A stretch of 64,000 bases of DNA from NCBI GenBank assembly GCA_963739615.1, contig CAVUBD010000026.1, positions 1 through 64,000 on the forward strand. Reading direction: 5' to 3'. Position 1 is the stretch's first letter; the number at the start of each line of letters is the position of its first letter. Source of the stretch: Palsa-504 sp963739615. Its GTDB lineage: Bacteria; Actinomycetota; Actinomycetes; Streptosporangiales; Streptosporangiaceae. A program made the position numbers and the translations under genes. The notes under the pieces are model-generated. The model did not search any database. It was given only the letters and a program-made list of their open reading frames with translations, and had not been told where the DNA came from. Below, one piece after another: positions 9,696 to 19,487 of this stretch.

Positions 9696-10764
9696 CTATG
9701 CGGCCCGCTTGTACTCGTTGATGAGGCCGCCGAGGAGGGGCTGGCGCTGGATCCGCTTGCGGGAGAGATCAGCGACGGGGTGGTCGGGCCGCGGCGGGCG
9801 GAGATGGCGGCTGCGATGAGGTCGCCTCCCGTTGTAATGGGCCTCATACTCGGCCAGGATCGTCCGCAGATGCCGCTCGCCGAAGATGAGCATCCGGTCG
9901 GTGACCTCGGTCCGGGCGGTGAGCACGAACCTTTCCGCATAAGCGTTCGCCTGCGGGCTCCGGGGCGGGATCTTCACGACCTCCATCCCGGCGCCGGAAA
10001 GTACCGCGTCGAACGCCTCGGTGAACTGCCCGGCCCTATCACGGACCAGGAACCGGAAGTCTGCGGCGCGATCACCCAGATCCATCAGCAGATTCCGTGC
10101 CTGCTGCACGGTCCAGGGACCGTCCGGGTGCGCGGTCACGCCCAGGACGTGGACGTACCGGGTGCCGACTTCGATCACGAAGAAGACGTAGACGCGGCGC
10201 AAGGTGACCGCACAGTCCACGTGGAAGAAGTCCGTGGCGAGCATCGTCGATGCCTGGGCGTGCAGGAACTTCCGCCAGGTCGTGTCGGTGCGCCGTCGCG
10301 GTGCCGGGGGGATCTTCAGCGCCTTCAGGACCCGGCGGATCGTGGACGCGCCGACCCGGTGGCCGAGTTTCAGCAGCTCGCCTTTGGATCCGCTGGTACC
10401 CCCAGCCGTTGTTCTCGGTGGCGAGCCGTTCGATCAGCGCGGCGATCTCGGCGCTGACCGGCGGCCGTCCTGTCCGGTTGGGGTAGGTCCACTTGCGAGT
10501 GACCAGGCGGCGGTGCCAGCGCAGGACGGTTCCGGGGGTGACCAGCCGGTGCATCCGCAGCCTTCCCGGTAGGAGCCGGATCAGCGCGGCGAGGACCGCC
10601 CGGTCGGCCCAGTCGAGCCGGGGCCGGGAATTGGCGCGGCGCAGCACGGCGACCTCGTGCCGCAGCACGAGCAACTCGGCGTCCTTGGAGGCCGATGACC
10701 GGCCGAGCAGAATCAGCCAGCCGCAGAGCCGGACGAAGACGAGATAGAGCAGGCGCAGGGACAC
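9696..10764 (-). pseudogene. rve-type transposase, one frameshift
   Basis: The 5' frame (from 10764) has SSASKDAELLVLRHEVAVL, RLDWADRAVLAALIRLLPG and ENNGWGYQRIQ. The 3' frame (from about 10380) has MLATDFFHVDCAVTLRRVYV, FLVRDRAGQFTEAFD, IPPRSPQANAYAERFV and HYNGRRPHRS, ending GGLINEYKRAA. Dropping one A from CAAAGGCGAG (plus strand around 10383) joins GYQRIQ to GELLKLGHRVGAS. It appears to have inserted among older transposase remnants, with a different truncated transposase on each side. Confidence 0.85.
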
Positions 10765-10834
10765 GGATGATCATGATCCCCTACGGCTGACCCTGGCCAT
10801 CGCTGCAGCTGACAGGTTATGCAGACTTCTGGCA

Positions 10835-11341
10835 CCCCACCGGGCATCCATCGCCGGCGAGGCATGGACCGTGGACCGCGGCCACGGCCGCACCGACGTG
10901 CGAACCATCAAGACCCTGCCCCCGACCGCGCGGATCGCCGCCCTGTTCCCGCACGTGGAGCAGGTGTTCCTCGTCGAGCGCTACAGCTACGGCATGAACG
11001 GGGAACTGCTCGGCGCCGTCGCCGTCCTCGGCATCACCAGCCTGCCGCCGGACCAGGCCGGCCCCGGTGACCTGCTGGCCTGCCTGCGCGGCCACTGGGC
11101 GATCGAGATGCACCATTATGTCCGCGATGTCGTACTCGGCGAGGACGCCAGCCGGATCGGCCGCGCGCACCAGGCCATGGCCGCCGTCCGCAACACCGTC
11201 ACCGGCATCCTGCACCTGCACCGGGTCCCGAACATCGCCGCCCAGCTCCGCGCCTGCCACCGCGACCCCTATCGGCTCCCGCTGCAGCTCCTCGGCCTCA
11301 TCACGCCACTGGCACCCAGCGGAAACCCCGCCGTGACCTGA
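10835..11341 (+). pseudogene. ISAs1-family transposase, C-terminal part
   Basis: The frame carries RGHGRTDVRTIKTLP, a hydrophobic LLGAVAVLGITSL stretch, GHWAIEMHHYVRDVVLGEDA and RNTVTGILHLH, the C-terminal half of ISAs1-type transposases. A GTG at 10871 is only the first internal codon that could start; homologous residues (IAGEAWTV) continue upstream, so the 5' half has been lost next to the element ending at 10764. Confidence 0.8.
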
Positions 11342-11679
11342 GAACGGCAGCCGCCAGGCCCCCAGCAAGGCACCCCGCCGCACCTGCCTAGGAAAACACC
11401 GCATGACCAGCACCAACACGATAAGCCGTCAAACCGGGGAGCAAGCCACCCTTATAAATCACTGACTTTGCAGGCGCCCTGGTCTCTGAGGTCTGCATGA
11501 ACGAGGTGTGGCATGCCCGCAGTGGCATTGTCGCGCGTGGGCGCGCGCGTGGTCCAATCCGCCTTCCGACGGAGAGTTCTGGGTAGACCGGCCGCGCGTG
11601 GGCGCGCGCGTGGTCCAATCAGGTCCGGGCGGCCAGGATCTGCCCGCGGGGGCGTGGGAGCCCCGCACCACGATAACGA
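11342..11679. other. Gap between transposase remnant and hypothetical gene; holds a direct repeat
   Basis: No coding frame here is convincing. The notable content is the 28-base direct repeat at 11532-11620, annotated separately. Confidence 0.5.
11532..11620. repeat. Two perfect 28-base direct repeats separated by 33 bases
   Basis: Copies lie at 11532-11559 and 11593-11620. Each begins CGCGCGTGGGCGCGCGCG and ends GTGGTCCAATC. A weak third match (GCGTGGGAGCCCC) begins at 11652. The 28/33 geometry is that of type I-E CRISPR units, but there are only two copies, the repeat does not resemble actinobacterial I-E repeats I know, and no cas gene is nearby. A duplicated regulatory element or element end is as likely. 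Confidence 0.6.
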
Positions 11680-12138
11680 TCATTTCTTACTGTGGGGACC
11701 GCTCGCGGCCGGGGTCCGCAAACTTCCCGGCTGTTCACCCAGGGACATCAGGAGCCTTCCGAGTGATCGCGCCGCATCCTCGTACGCTTCCTGTTGATAC
11801 TCATCCAACTGCGCTTCAGTCCCATGCATCTCGATCTGGTGTGAGCCTCCTTGCTCGTCCGAGACAGTGATGCTGCGACTATGGACCTCTTGCCCGGGAG
11901 GTGTCGGCCTGATAGCAGGACGATTGTCAGGCGCTGCTGGTTCCTGCTGGTTCCAACCCGAAGAATCGAGACCCTTAGAATGCAGGAAATCGGAGAGACG
12001 GGAGTCCGATGCGGGACCTAGGCCAAGATTCAGTTTGGCGTCATTAATGTCTTTCGCCTGACTCAGGATCGCCAAGACACCATCCCGCGTCAAGGCGCTC
12101 GAATCCACGGGTGTGGCCTCAGACCTATCTGGGCTCAT
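11680..12138 (-). CDS. Hypothetical protein next to the Wadjet remnant
   Basis: The ATG at 12138 has GGGAG five bases upstream. The 152-residue product starts MSPDRSEATPVDSSALTRDG, has an alanine/aspartate-rich central part (ILSQAKDINDAKLNLGLG), a Pro-rich linker, then VSDEQGGSHQIEMHG and a helical AQLDEYQQEAYEDAARSLG region. I recognise no family. The open frame continues upstream to 12285 through two GAPYTG repeats, so a longer protein truncated at its 5' side by the JetC junction is possible. It is convergent with nothing and antisense to the first bases of the open frame holding the JetC fragment. Confidence 0.5.
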   Translation of the reverse strand: MSPDRSEATPVDSSALTRDGVLAILSQAKDINDAKLNLGLGPASDSRLSDFLHSKGLDSSGWNQQEPAAPDNRPAIRPTPPGQEVHSRSITVSDEQGGSHQIEMHGTEAQLDEYQQEAYEDAARSLGRLLMSLGEQPGSLRTPAASGPHSKK

Positions 12139-14908
12139 CGCTCCCACGGGGCTCTCGCCGACTGCGTTGGCCGAACCTGTGTATGGCGCACCGCCCGCAT
12201 TGCCTGTGTATGGCGCGCCAGTCGTCGTTCCGGATTCTGCCGTCCCGCTCGACACGCTCCGGCAGAACGAAGTCGGTGCCCGCACCGCGCTGGAGCAGCG
12301 TGCCGCGCAATCGGTGCTCGCCGACCGCGTGCAGGGCTTGGCCAGGCAGGTCGCAGAGGCAGACGCGGAGTTCGCACGTCATCCGGACGAGCTGCGACGC
12401 CGAGCGGAGAACCTGCTCGCCACACCTGACGGCCAGGAGCCGGAGCGGCGCGCCCGTGCTCTTCAGACGGCCAGAGAGACAGAGCGGGGAGCGGTCGCCG
12501 CGCTCGGTGCGGCCGAGGGGGCCTTCAGCCAGTTCCGTGAGGCCCTCGCGACCATCGAACAGCAGCGCCGCGAGCCGCCGCGTCGGACCCTGCCCGTGCG
12601 TCCGGCGACGGCGAACGAGGCCGACGATCTGGTGTCCCAGCAGGAGACGACTGCCCAGGCAGCAGGCGAGCGAGTAACTGGGGCGGAGGTCCACATCGGC
12701 CGCATCGACAAGAGCAGGCAGGAAATCTCAAGTCGCAAGGAACAGTTCGATACCCTCCTTGACGGCCTGCCCGCCGCGACGCAGGGCACGTCGGCCGCGG
12801 AATTCAATGGCAGCGTAGATGACGCCCGCACGGCGGCCCGGGAGGCCCGTCAGCGGATGGCCGACGCAGGCTCTAGGCTCGTCAAGGCTCAGGAGGCGCT
12901 CACGGCGGCCATCGACAAGCTCCGGCGTACCGGCGGGGACTTTCCGAAGATCTCCGGGCCGGTGAAGGACCGCGTCATGCACGATCCGGCGGACGTGCTC
13001 GGCCGTAACGCCGCGGGCCTCGCCATCCAGTTGCGCTTGCGGGCCAGCACCCTGGAGGGGGAACTAGCATCCATCGCCAAGGATCAGGGCATCCTCGCGG
13101 ACTCGCTCGCGGGGGTCGTGCGGGAGAGCATGGAGACGCTGTCAAAGGCGGAGCAGGGTTCGCGAACGGACACTGCCCCGGGGGCGTGGGCGGGCCGGAA
13201 AGTGCTCCGCATCGGCTTTGAGCGCCCCAACGACGCCATGCTGCACTCATACGCGGAGCGGGTCATCGAGAGCGTCATCCAGAAGGGGCTCAAGCCCGAG
13301 GGCATGCCCCTGCTCAAGGAGGCGGTCCGCGAGGCGGCCGGGCCAGGGGGATTCACCGTCAGGGTCCTGAAGCCGACCGAGGACACCACCCCGGTCACCG
13401 AGGACATCAGCCGCCTGGCCAAGTGGAGCGGCGGCGAGAAGCTCACCGTCTGCGTGGCGCTGTACTGCACGATCGTCGCGCTGCGCGCCGCCCGCACCGG
13501 GCGTGGCGCCCGCCCTGGCGGGGTCCTGCTGCTGGACAACCCGATCGGCCGCGCCTCGTCGGCGCACCTGGTGCGGCTCCAGCGGGATGTCGCGGCCTCG
13601 CACGGGGTCCAGCTCATCTACACGACGGGGGTGAAGGATCCGGCCGCAGTGATCCAGTTCCCAAACGTCATCCGGCTGGACAACAGGCAGGGTGGCACCC
13701 AGGGCCGCCGCTACATCGTCGTCGACGCGGACGGCCCGAACAGCCAGGACGGCAGCGCGATCGCCGGCGTCCGGGTCGCGCACGCGGATCGCCGATGGGA
13801 TGACCTGGCCGGCCGGGAAGGCTGCGACGTGAGCCAGCCGCTGTCCCCGCTGGCCGCCCGCCTCGCGGCGCACGTTGCCGCCGCGAGGAACAAGCGGATC
13901 CTGGTAGCGGAGCTGTTCACCGCCGCGCAAGGGCACGACCTGAGCCTGGTCGGCGACCCGGCGGCACGTGGCCGGTTCCGACGGGCGCTAGACGAGCTCG
14001 CGGTCGTGTCCCTGGTGGCACTTCCGTCCGCGGCCTCGCGATCCGGCTTGGACGCTATCGTCGAGCCACCGCTTCCCGTCTGGGTCATGCGCGTCGACCG
14101 TGAGGCAGCGGGGCCGGCTGCCAAGCCTGCGCCGCGCGTATGGCCGAGCGCGCTGGAAGCGGCGGGCCGGATCGCCAGCCGCCCCGACGAGCTCGCGGTG
14201 CTTGAGCGCGTCGCCGATTGGCGGCGGGACTATCCGGCGCCGGTTCGGGTACCTGTCGGCGAGCGCTCGGCGGAGCTGTTCGGCGACGAAAAGGCGCTCG
14301 GCCGGTACCGGAAGACCAGGCTCTTCACCTCTGGTGCGCTCACCCTGGACCTACTGGCGTGTTACGACCCGCCGCTTCCATTCGCCTCCCAGCATGTGTC
14401 GGGCGCCGGTCCTGTGATCTTGCTTGTCGCGGAGAACCTGGCAACCTATTCCTCATTCCTCACGGCCGCGAGGGCCTTGGGCGCGGCGACCCGGCCCGAC
14501 CTGCACGTCGCCTGGGGCATCGGCGGCTCGTTCGAACAGAGCGTCCTGAGCATCCCGCTGCTGGACCCGTCACCCCGGTATGTGCGCTACTTCGGGGACC
14601 TCGACCTCGCTGGACTGCGGATCGCCGCCGGCGCGGCCCGTCAGGCGGCCGAGGCCGGTCTCCCGCCAGTGCTCCCTGCCACCGCCTGCTACCGGTTCCT
14701 GCTGGAAGGACCCCGGCACTGGCGGCGGCCCGACGACAGCAACCGCGCCGGCCAGCTAGATTACGCGGACGCCTGCGCTTGGCTGCCCCCGGCGCTTAGC
14801 CCCCAGGCTGAAGAACTCCTGGCATCGGGCGAGAAGATAGCTCAGGAGCACCTCGGCCTCCAAGCGCTCCTGAGCGAGCCGACCCTGATAGCAGGGCTGG
14901 CCTCATGA
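12113..14908 (+). pseudogene. Wadjet remnant: C-terminal JetC (SMC-like) in frame with JetD
   Basis: From about residue 45 the product is a coiled-coil region, then the C-terminal ATPase half of a Wadjet JetC: the signature KWSGGEKLTV near residue 437, Walker B LLLDNPIG near 475 and the switch YTTGVKD. From the GTG at 13829 (residue 573) it is JetD: an N-terminal helical/winged domain, then a TOPRIM-type nuclease with the acidic VAEN near residue 773 and GDLDLAGL near 828. Wadjet condenses and cleaves plasmid DNA and needs JetA, JetB and full JetC; JetA, JetB and the JetC N-terminal ATPase half are absent. JetC and JetD are normally separate genes. GTGA at 13829 fits a former overlapping stop/start, so loss of frame or a true fusion is possible. 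The first 45 residues are probably not native. Confidence 0.8.
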
Positions 14909-14919
14909 GGGGCGATCAA

Positions 14920-14946
14920 TAGCGGCCGCCCTCATCGAGGGCGCTA
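14920..14946. terminator. Bidirectional hairpin between convergent genes
   Basis: TAGCG...CCCTC at 14920-14933 pairs with GAGGGCGCTA at 14937-14946, leaving a short bulge. It lies between the JetD stop and the antitoxin stop, which face each other. Confidence 0.5.
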
Positions 14947-15291
14947 TCTGAGTTGTGAGAGGTCGAGGGTTGTCTCGTGGCCGTCGGCGAAGGTGACGAT
15001 GACGCTGGCGCGGCCGCCGATGGCTCCGAGGTAGGAGTTGAGGGTGGACAGGAGCAGGTCGTGGGGCTGTTCGATGCGGCTGATGGCGGCCTGGGTGACT
15101 CCGAGCCGGCGGGCGAGCTCGGCCTGGGTGAGCTCGGCGGCTTGCCGGAGGGCGGCTAGTCCCATGGCGTAGGTGCGGTCGGCTTCGGCCATCTCGGCGC
15201 GGACCCGGGTGACGCCGTCGGCGATGTCGGGCCGCTGGGCGAGCTGGCTGATGCGGTCGTTGCCGCGGATGAACTTGACTTCCTCAGTCAT
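14944..15291 (-). CDS. XRE-family antitoxin (HigA-like)
   Basis: The protein of about 115 residues, starting MTEEVKFIRG at 15291, has a helix-turn-helix in its C-terminal half (LTQAELARRLGVTQAAISRI) followed by a short strand region typical of antitoxins in HigBA-type pairs. The ATG overlaps the end of the toxin gene by eight bases (ATGACTGA), so the two are co-translated, toxin first. It should bind both the toxin and the operator upstream of the toxin. An upstream in-frame start at 15321 lies further inside the toxin gene and is less likely. Confidence 0.85.
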   Translation of the reverse strand: MTEEVKFIRGNDRISQLAQRPDIADGVTRVRAEMAEADRTYAMGLAALRQAAELTQAELARRLGVTQAAISRIEQPHDLLLSTLNSYLGAIGGRASVIVTFADGHETTLDLSQLR

Positions 15292-15658
15292 GAGAAGTTC
15301 CCTTCTGGCGCAGCCAGGCATCGACGATGGCCTCTCCGCGTGCTGTCGCGCTGGCGTAGAACACGTCCCCGATGGACTTCTTGTCGAACCCGACCAGTGC
15401 GAGCACTATCTGGTCGTTGGCGGGGAACCAGCAGATGATCCGGACGGCGACGTCGGGGTCGTAGGGGTGGGCGACCCGCCACAGCTCATGGCGGCGGGCC
15501 TGCCTGACTCGCTTGAAGGTGGGGGACTCCTCATCCGGCTTGGCCGGGAGGTCGTTGAGCGCTTGCAGGAGCGCGACCGCGACTTCCAGGAGCTTGCCGC
15601 CTTGCTCTTCGGCGTTGGTGAGCCAGCGGTCGAACTCGTCTGTCCAGTCGACGATCAC
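15284..15658 (-). CDS. RelE/HigB-like toxin
   Basis: This 124-residue protein opens VDWTDEFDRWLTNAEEQG and contains PTFKRVRQARRHELWRVAHP and VRIICWFPANDQIVLALVGFDKK, the pattern of HigB-type (phage Gp49-like) mRNA interferases that cut mRNA at the ribosome. It is the first gene of a toxin-antitoxin operon, with the antitoxin overlapping downstream. The start is ATG at 15658, 7 bases downstream of a TACTAA -10 element. Confidence 0.85.
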   Translation of the reverse strand: MIVDWTDEFDRWLTNAEEQGGKLLEVAVALLQALNDLPAKPDEESPTFKRVRQARRHELWRVAHPYDPDVAVRIICWFPANDQIVLALVGFDKKSIGDVFYASATARGEAIVDAWLRQKGTSHD

Positions 15659-15714
15659 GCTCTTAGTATGAGCTCTAGTTAATACAACGTCAAGTTAATA
15701 TCCCGTCAATAGCC
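15659..15714 (-). promoter_or_regulatory. Promoter and likely operator of the HigBA-like operon
   Basis: On the minus strand the region reads CTATTGACGGG, then ATATTAACTTGACGTTG, then TATTAACTAGAGCTC and ATACTAAG. Two TTGACG boxes are present; the second has a TACTAA-like -10 about 17 bases downstream. The direct repeat TATTAACT flanking it could be the antitoxin operator. The start point is inferred to be very close to the ATG at 15658. Confidence 0.5.
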
Positions 15715-15717
15715 TGG

Positions 15718-18142
15718 CTAGCCGCGTGACGCCTGGACGACCGGGTGCGTCGCGGCGGCGCTGGGGGTGTAGGCGAGTTTGCGGGGGTCGGGGAAGCCGA
15801 GGCTGGTGTACCCGGGTGCGCGCTTGGTCAGCGATGAGGCGAGCACGCCGACCTGCTCGTCGTGGTAATCGTGGACTTCGGCCGTGGCCTTGCCTTCGTA
15901 GGGGCGGAGGATCCGCCCCGACGTACTGCAGGAGGCGTCCCTTGCTGGCGACGGGGGCGGCGAGGAACAGGGTGTCCAGCGGCGGGCAGTCGAACCCTTC
16001 TCCCGCGTAGGGCCCGGTAGCTACGGCGAGCAACGGCGGCCCGCCCGGCTGAGGGACGAGCCGGGCGAGCGCGGCAGCACGGTCTTTGGCCCCCATGCCG
16101 CCCTTGAGGATGACCGGGTCGTGGCCCAGCGTCCGCAGTGCGCTGGCGATCGTCTCCAGGTGGCCGGTCCAGTTGGTGAGGACGAGGCAGTTCCGGTTCT
16201 GGCGGATGGCTGTCAGGACGTCGGCGATTACCTGCTGGTTGCGCTCGTCGCTGGCGATGAGGTCCTTGTAGATGACGGCCATCCCGCCGGGTGCGGACGG
16301 GCTGGCGCTTCCGGTGTAGCGGTAGGCGGTCGGATGGACGTGCAGCACCGGCGTGGGGCGTCCGCCTGGTGCGCTGCCGGGCAGCATGTCCATAGTGCCA
16401 GTGGCCTGCCGGGGGAGGGTGATGGTGTGGCGGACCGGGCCGACTTGCATGCCGATCAGGTCGTCGAGCTTGTCGCGCCGGTAGGGGGTGGCGGTCAGCC
16501 CGAGCCATCGCCGGGCAGTGATCTGGCGGGCCGCGTCTTCGAACGCGGCCGCCGGGATGTGGTGGCACTCATCAGCGACGATCAGCCCGTACCCGGCCGT
16601 CAGTTCCGGGGTGTCGTCGCGGCGGGCCAGGGTCTGCAAGGTGATGACGTCGATGGTGCCGCGCAGCTTCGCGCGGCCGCCGCCGAGCTGGCCGGCCTTG
16701 ATGCCGAGGAACTCGGCGATCCGGGTCCGCCACTGGTCGGCCAGGGCCTTGCGGTCGACCAGGACGAGAGTGGAGACCTGGTGGGCGGCGATGACGGCGC
16801 AGGCCATCACGGTCTTCCCGGCTCCGGGCGGCGCAACCAGCACCCCCAGGTCGTGCCGGGTGAGTTCCGTGACCGCGTCCCGCTGGGCAGGCGTCAAGAC
16901 AGCGGAGCAGGTGATGTCCTGGGCGGTGCCGGGGGAGCGGTGGTCGGTGACGTCCAGGCGGCTTCCGGCCTGCGCGGCCAGGGAGGTAACCGTGTCGAGC
17001 ATGCCGCGCGGCAGGATCAGGCCGCCGTCGATGGTTTCCTGATAGCAGCGCAGGAACCGCGGGATGTTGTAGGTGGAGGCGCGCATCCGCTGCCGCTCGT
17101 AGAACTCCGGGTTATGCATCGACGCCGCGTGCCGCAGCGTCGCCGCCAGCCCGGGCGTCAGCTCAGCTTGCTCCAGCCGGATCCCGGCGTCGAGCCGCAC
17201 GCTGAGAGCTGGCGGTGCCGGGGGCTTGGTCGCGGTCGATGAGGGAACCGAGAGCCGGGTGACCTCGGTGGCGACCGTGACCTTCCCGGCACGGTCAGCG
17301 GCGCGCCTGAGTTCTTGCGGGGTCATCCGGCCCAGGGTGGACAGGTAGGCCCACTGGTCGTCGTGCCGCTCCAGGGTCTCCAGGTTCAGGAAAACCGTGG
17401 CGCCGTTGTCTCGCGCGGGCTTGAACAGCGGTGCCGCGATCAGGTTCCCGATCCCGCCGACGGGCAGCAGGTCCTGGGACGGGAACAGCCGGTCGTAGCT
17501 GGCCAGGGTCATCCGGCCGCGCAGCGCCATTGCCTCGCGGAGCAGCCCGCTGCCCAGGCGGCGGGCCATCTCAGCCGGGACCGGGGAAGTGAAGAACACC
17601 CAGGCATGCGCACCGACTCCCGACCGGGAGACCTCCAGGGCCACCGGGACCTGCAGGGCACGGCCGGCCTTGACGTACATCAGGGCGTCGAACATCGCCT
17701 CCGGCCCGTCGAAGTCAGCCGCCAGCCACCAGCACTTATCGCCGTCAAGCAGCGGGTACAGGCCGATGTGGACCTCGCCCTTCAGGTGCGCGGCCAGTAC
17801 GGCCGCCGTGAGCGGCAGGTAGCTGCGGTCCTCGTGCCGGACTCCTTTCTGCCAGCCGCCGCGCACCGCCGGGACCCACCCGGATTTCCCGGTGCGCTGG
17901 TTGTCATACCGGACCGCATACACATCAGTCCGCGCGGCGAACAGCGCGCCGAAGAACGCCACCTTCGCCTCCTGCGGCGAATGGTGATGCACGACTCCCG
18001 GCGATGCCTCGAAGAAGGCGGCCTGTCCCGGCACCGGCGGGGCGGCCTGCTGCGGGGACAGCCTCAGCAGCTTGAGCAGCCGGGCGTTCTCTGCCCGCAA
18101 CCGGGCCAGCTCAGCCTCAACCGCCACCGGATCCTCAGCCAC
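15718..18142 (-). CDS. TOTE-type primase-helicase (AEP domain plus DEAD/DEAH helicase), frameshifted in motif VI
   Basis: From the GTG at 18142 the protein has a short coiled coil (VEAELARLRAENARLL) and an archaeo-eukaryotic primase domain, with the acidic pair in WWLAADFDGPEAM and SRSGVGAHAWVFF. A superfamily II helicase follows: APPGAGKTVMACAV (Walker A), VADECHHIPA (DECH), LGLTATPYRRD and GEGFDCPPLDTLFLAAPV. This architecture belongs to TOTE conflict systems, proposed to act on invading or modified DNA. Right after LLQYVG the frame breaks at a C4 run (15916-15919 on the plus strand). Removing one base gives RILRPYEGKATAEVHDYHDE and a stop at 15718-15720, so the shift falls inside helicase motif VI. 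No TET/JBP or other usual partner is nearby. Unshifted, the frame ends at 15695. Confidence 0.85.
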
Positions 18143-18264
18143 GAGGAACACGCTACCGGCGCAAAGCATGGCGGATCGCGCCAGTTCCCAGCTGAGGCCC
18201 TCCGTGGCACTGTTCCGAATGCTCATGCGGCGGACTAAGAAGGGAGGATCGTCCTGGCCGCCTC

Positions 18265-18550
18265 CGCCTCCCGCGCGGACGAGGCCAGGACCGGCTACGG
18301 CACAGCCCGGCGGAAACGCGTGCTGAAGCACCGCGCTGACAATGAGACATCGACCATCCCCATCCCGCTCGAACTGGTGAGGCCGCTGCGCGCCTACATC
18401 GCGTGGTACGGCACCACCCGGACGCGGATCTTCCAGACCGCCCGGCGCAGCATCCTGCGGGACTCGGTCTATGACGCGGTGTGGACGGGGCCCGCAAGGA
18501 GGCCCTCAGACCTGCGGGCGCGGTGGCGTCACTGTGGCACCCACCCTGAG
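18265..18550 (+). pseudogene. Tyrosine recombinase fragment
   Basis: The frame reads RRKRVLKHRADNETSTIPIP, LELVRPLRAYI and RIFQTARRSILRDSVYDAVW. This matches the middle-to-C-terminal part of actinobacterial phage-type integrases (LKHRAxGxTRxVPIPPELVxLLRxHL...GRLFRTARGG), just before the catalytic HxxR region, which is lost. It is a separate copy from the integrase remnant at 23200-24115. Confidence 0.65.
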
Positions 18551-18912
18551 TCCGGTGACGAGGGAGACGACGGCAGAGCCCAGGTATCCCGAAATGCCAG
18601 GTCAGAGGAAAGAAGCCAGGCGGACGGTCGGCATATCCGCTCCCGCCGGTGCCATCTGACTCCAACGGCGTACCCCCTGGCAGGACGGCCTGCCTGATCG
18701 TGAAGGTCCCACCTGAGTCGGCGCACCTCGCCGACAGTTGCGGCTGGGAACGCTCCCCGTTCGCCGGGTAGGACAGAGGGGAGGCGGAGATTCCCGCGAA
18801 GCTCCCGTCCCCTACAGGCCCTGACCATCCGGCTGAATGAACGTGGCCTCTGTGTCCACCCGGCGTCACGCCTGCTCCCGCGCGAGCCTAGCGGCAGGCT
18901 AGAAATCTGGCC
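18551..18912. other. Gap between integrase fragment and RelBE-like operon; holds one copy of a dispersed repeat
   Basis: The only recognisable content is the repeat copy at 18553-18603. No coding frame stands out. Confidence 0.5.
18553..18603 (+). repeat. Dispersed repeat, copy 1
   Basis: The sequence GGTGACGAGGGAGACGACGG followed by CGAAATGCCAGGTCA is closely matched by GGTGAAGAGAGAGATGGCGG and TGAAATGCCAGGTCG at 19650-19703. The second copy lies in front of an rve-type transposase remnant, so this is probably the left end of that insertion sequence. Confidence 0.55.
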
Positions 18913-18918
18913 TATACT
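18913..18918 (+). promoter_or_regulatory. -10 element of a leaderless promoter
   Basis: TATACT ends six bases before the ATG at 18925, so transcription should start at or within a base of the start codon. This supports 18925 rather than the upstream TTG at 18919 as the start of the antitoxin. Confidence 0.6.
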
Positions 18919-18924
18919 TTGGCT

Positions 18925-19206
18925 ATGGTTTCTCTCTCGCTGGCTGAGGCCAAGGACAAGCTTTCGGCCGTCGTGAACGATGTCACGTCGACGCACGAGC
19001 ACTACACCATCACGCGCAACGGTCGCCCCGTAGCGGTCGTCCTGCCTGTCGATGACCTTGAGTCCCTGGAGGAGACCGTCTTCTGGCTGGAGCGCGAGAT
19101 CGCCCGGCTGCGCGCGGGCGAGCCAAGCGCGGACGGCCCTGACATCAGCGGCGACGAGATGGCGGCGATCATGGATCGCCGCCGCAGGGAGGCCGGGCTC
19201 GCGTGA
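18925..19206 (+). CDS. Phd/YefM-family antitoxin
   Basis: The 93-residue protein opens MVSLSLAEAKDKLSAVVND and continues HYTITRNGRPVAVVLPVDDL, the N-terminal DNA-binding fold of Phd/YefM antitoxins. The acidic C-terminal helix (PDISGDEMAAIMDRRRREAG) is the usual toxin-binding part. It overlaps the toxin start by four bases (GTGA), so the two are translated together. A leaderless promoter lies directly in front; autoregulation is expected from the family but no operator is obvious. Confidence 0.85.
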   Translation: MVSLSLAEAKDKLSAVVNDVTSTHEHYTITRNGRPVAVVLPVDDLESLEETVFWLEREIARLRAGEPSADGPDISGDEMAAIMDRRRREAGLA

Positions 19207-19487
19207 GTGAGCCCTACCATCTCGTTATCAAGGCGCAGGCGCGTCGCGCGCTTGAGTACCAACTCTCGCCGTCGACGGCCTTCGCGGTGTGGGAGTTCAT
19301 AGTGGGGCCGCTCGTGGGCAATGCGCAGTGCGTCGGGAAACAGCTTGTCTCGCCGCCGTTTCAGGGCGACTGGTCCGCTCGGCGCGGGCATTACCGGGTC
19401 AGGTACCAGATCGACGATGAGAAGCACGCGATCACTGTGATCGACATCGCGGACAGGTCGGACATCTACCATCCGGGACGCAAGTAA
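19203..19487 (+). CDS. RelE/ParE-family toxin
   Basis: At 94 residues and with HLVIKAQARRALEYQLSPST, LVSPPFQGDWSARRGHYRV and ITVIDIADRSDIYHPGRK, this is a RelE/ParE-fold protein. The C-terminal RGHYRVRYQID...DIADRSDIY pattern is that of RelE-type mRNA interferases. The start is GTG inside the antitoxin's stop region. Nothing in the frame is broken, so this pair may be functional. Confidence 0.85.
   Translation: MSEPYHLVIKAQARRALEYQLSPSTAFAVWEFIVGPLVGNAQCVGKQLVSPPFQGDWSARRGHYRVRYQIDDEKHAITVIDIADRSDIYHPGRK

Noticed and set aside
10370..10390. Programmed -1 frameshifting in the rve-type transposase
   Set aside because: The slippery run is only three A and the related copies in this window show no common signal; a simple indel is more likely.
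11532..11620. A CRISPR array
   Set aside because: There are only two repeats, no cas genes, and the repeat does not look like known actinobacterial types; kept only as a repeat.
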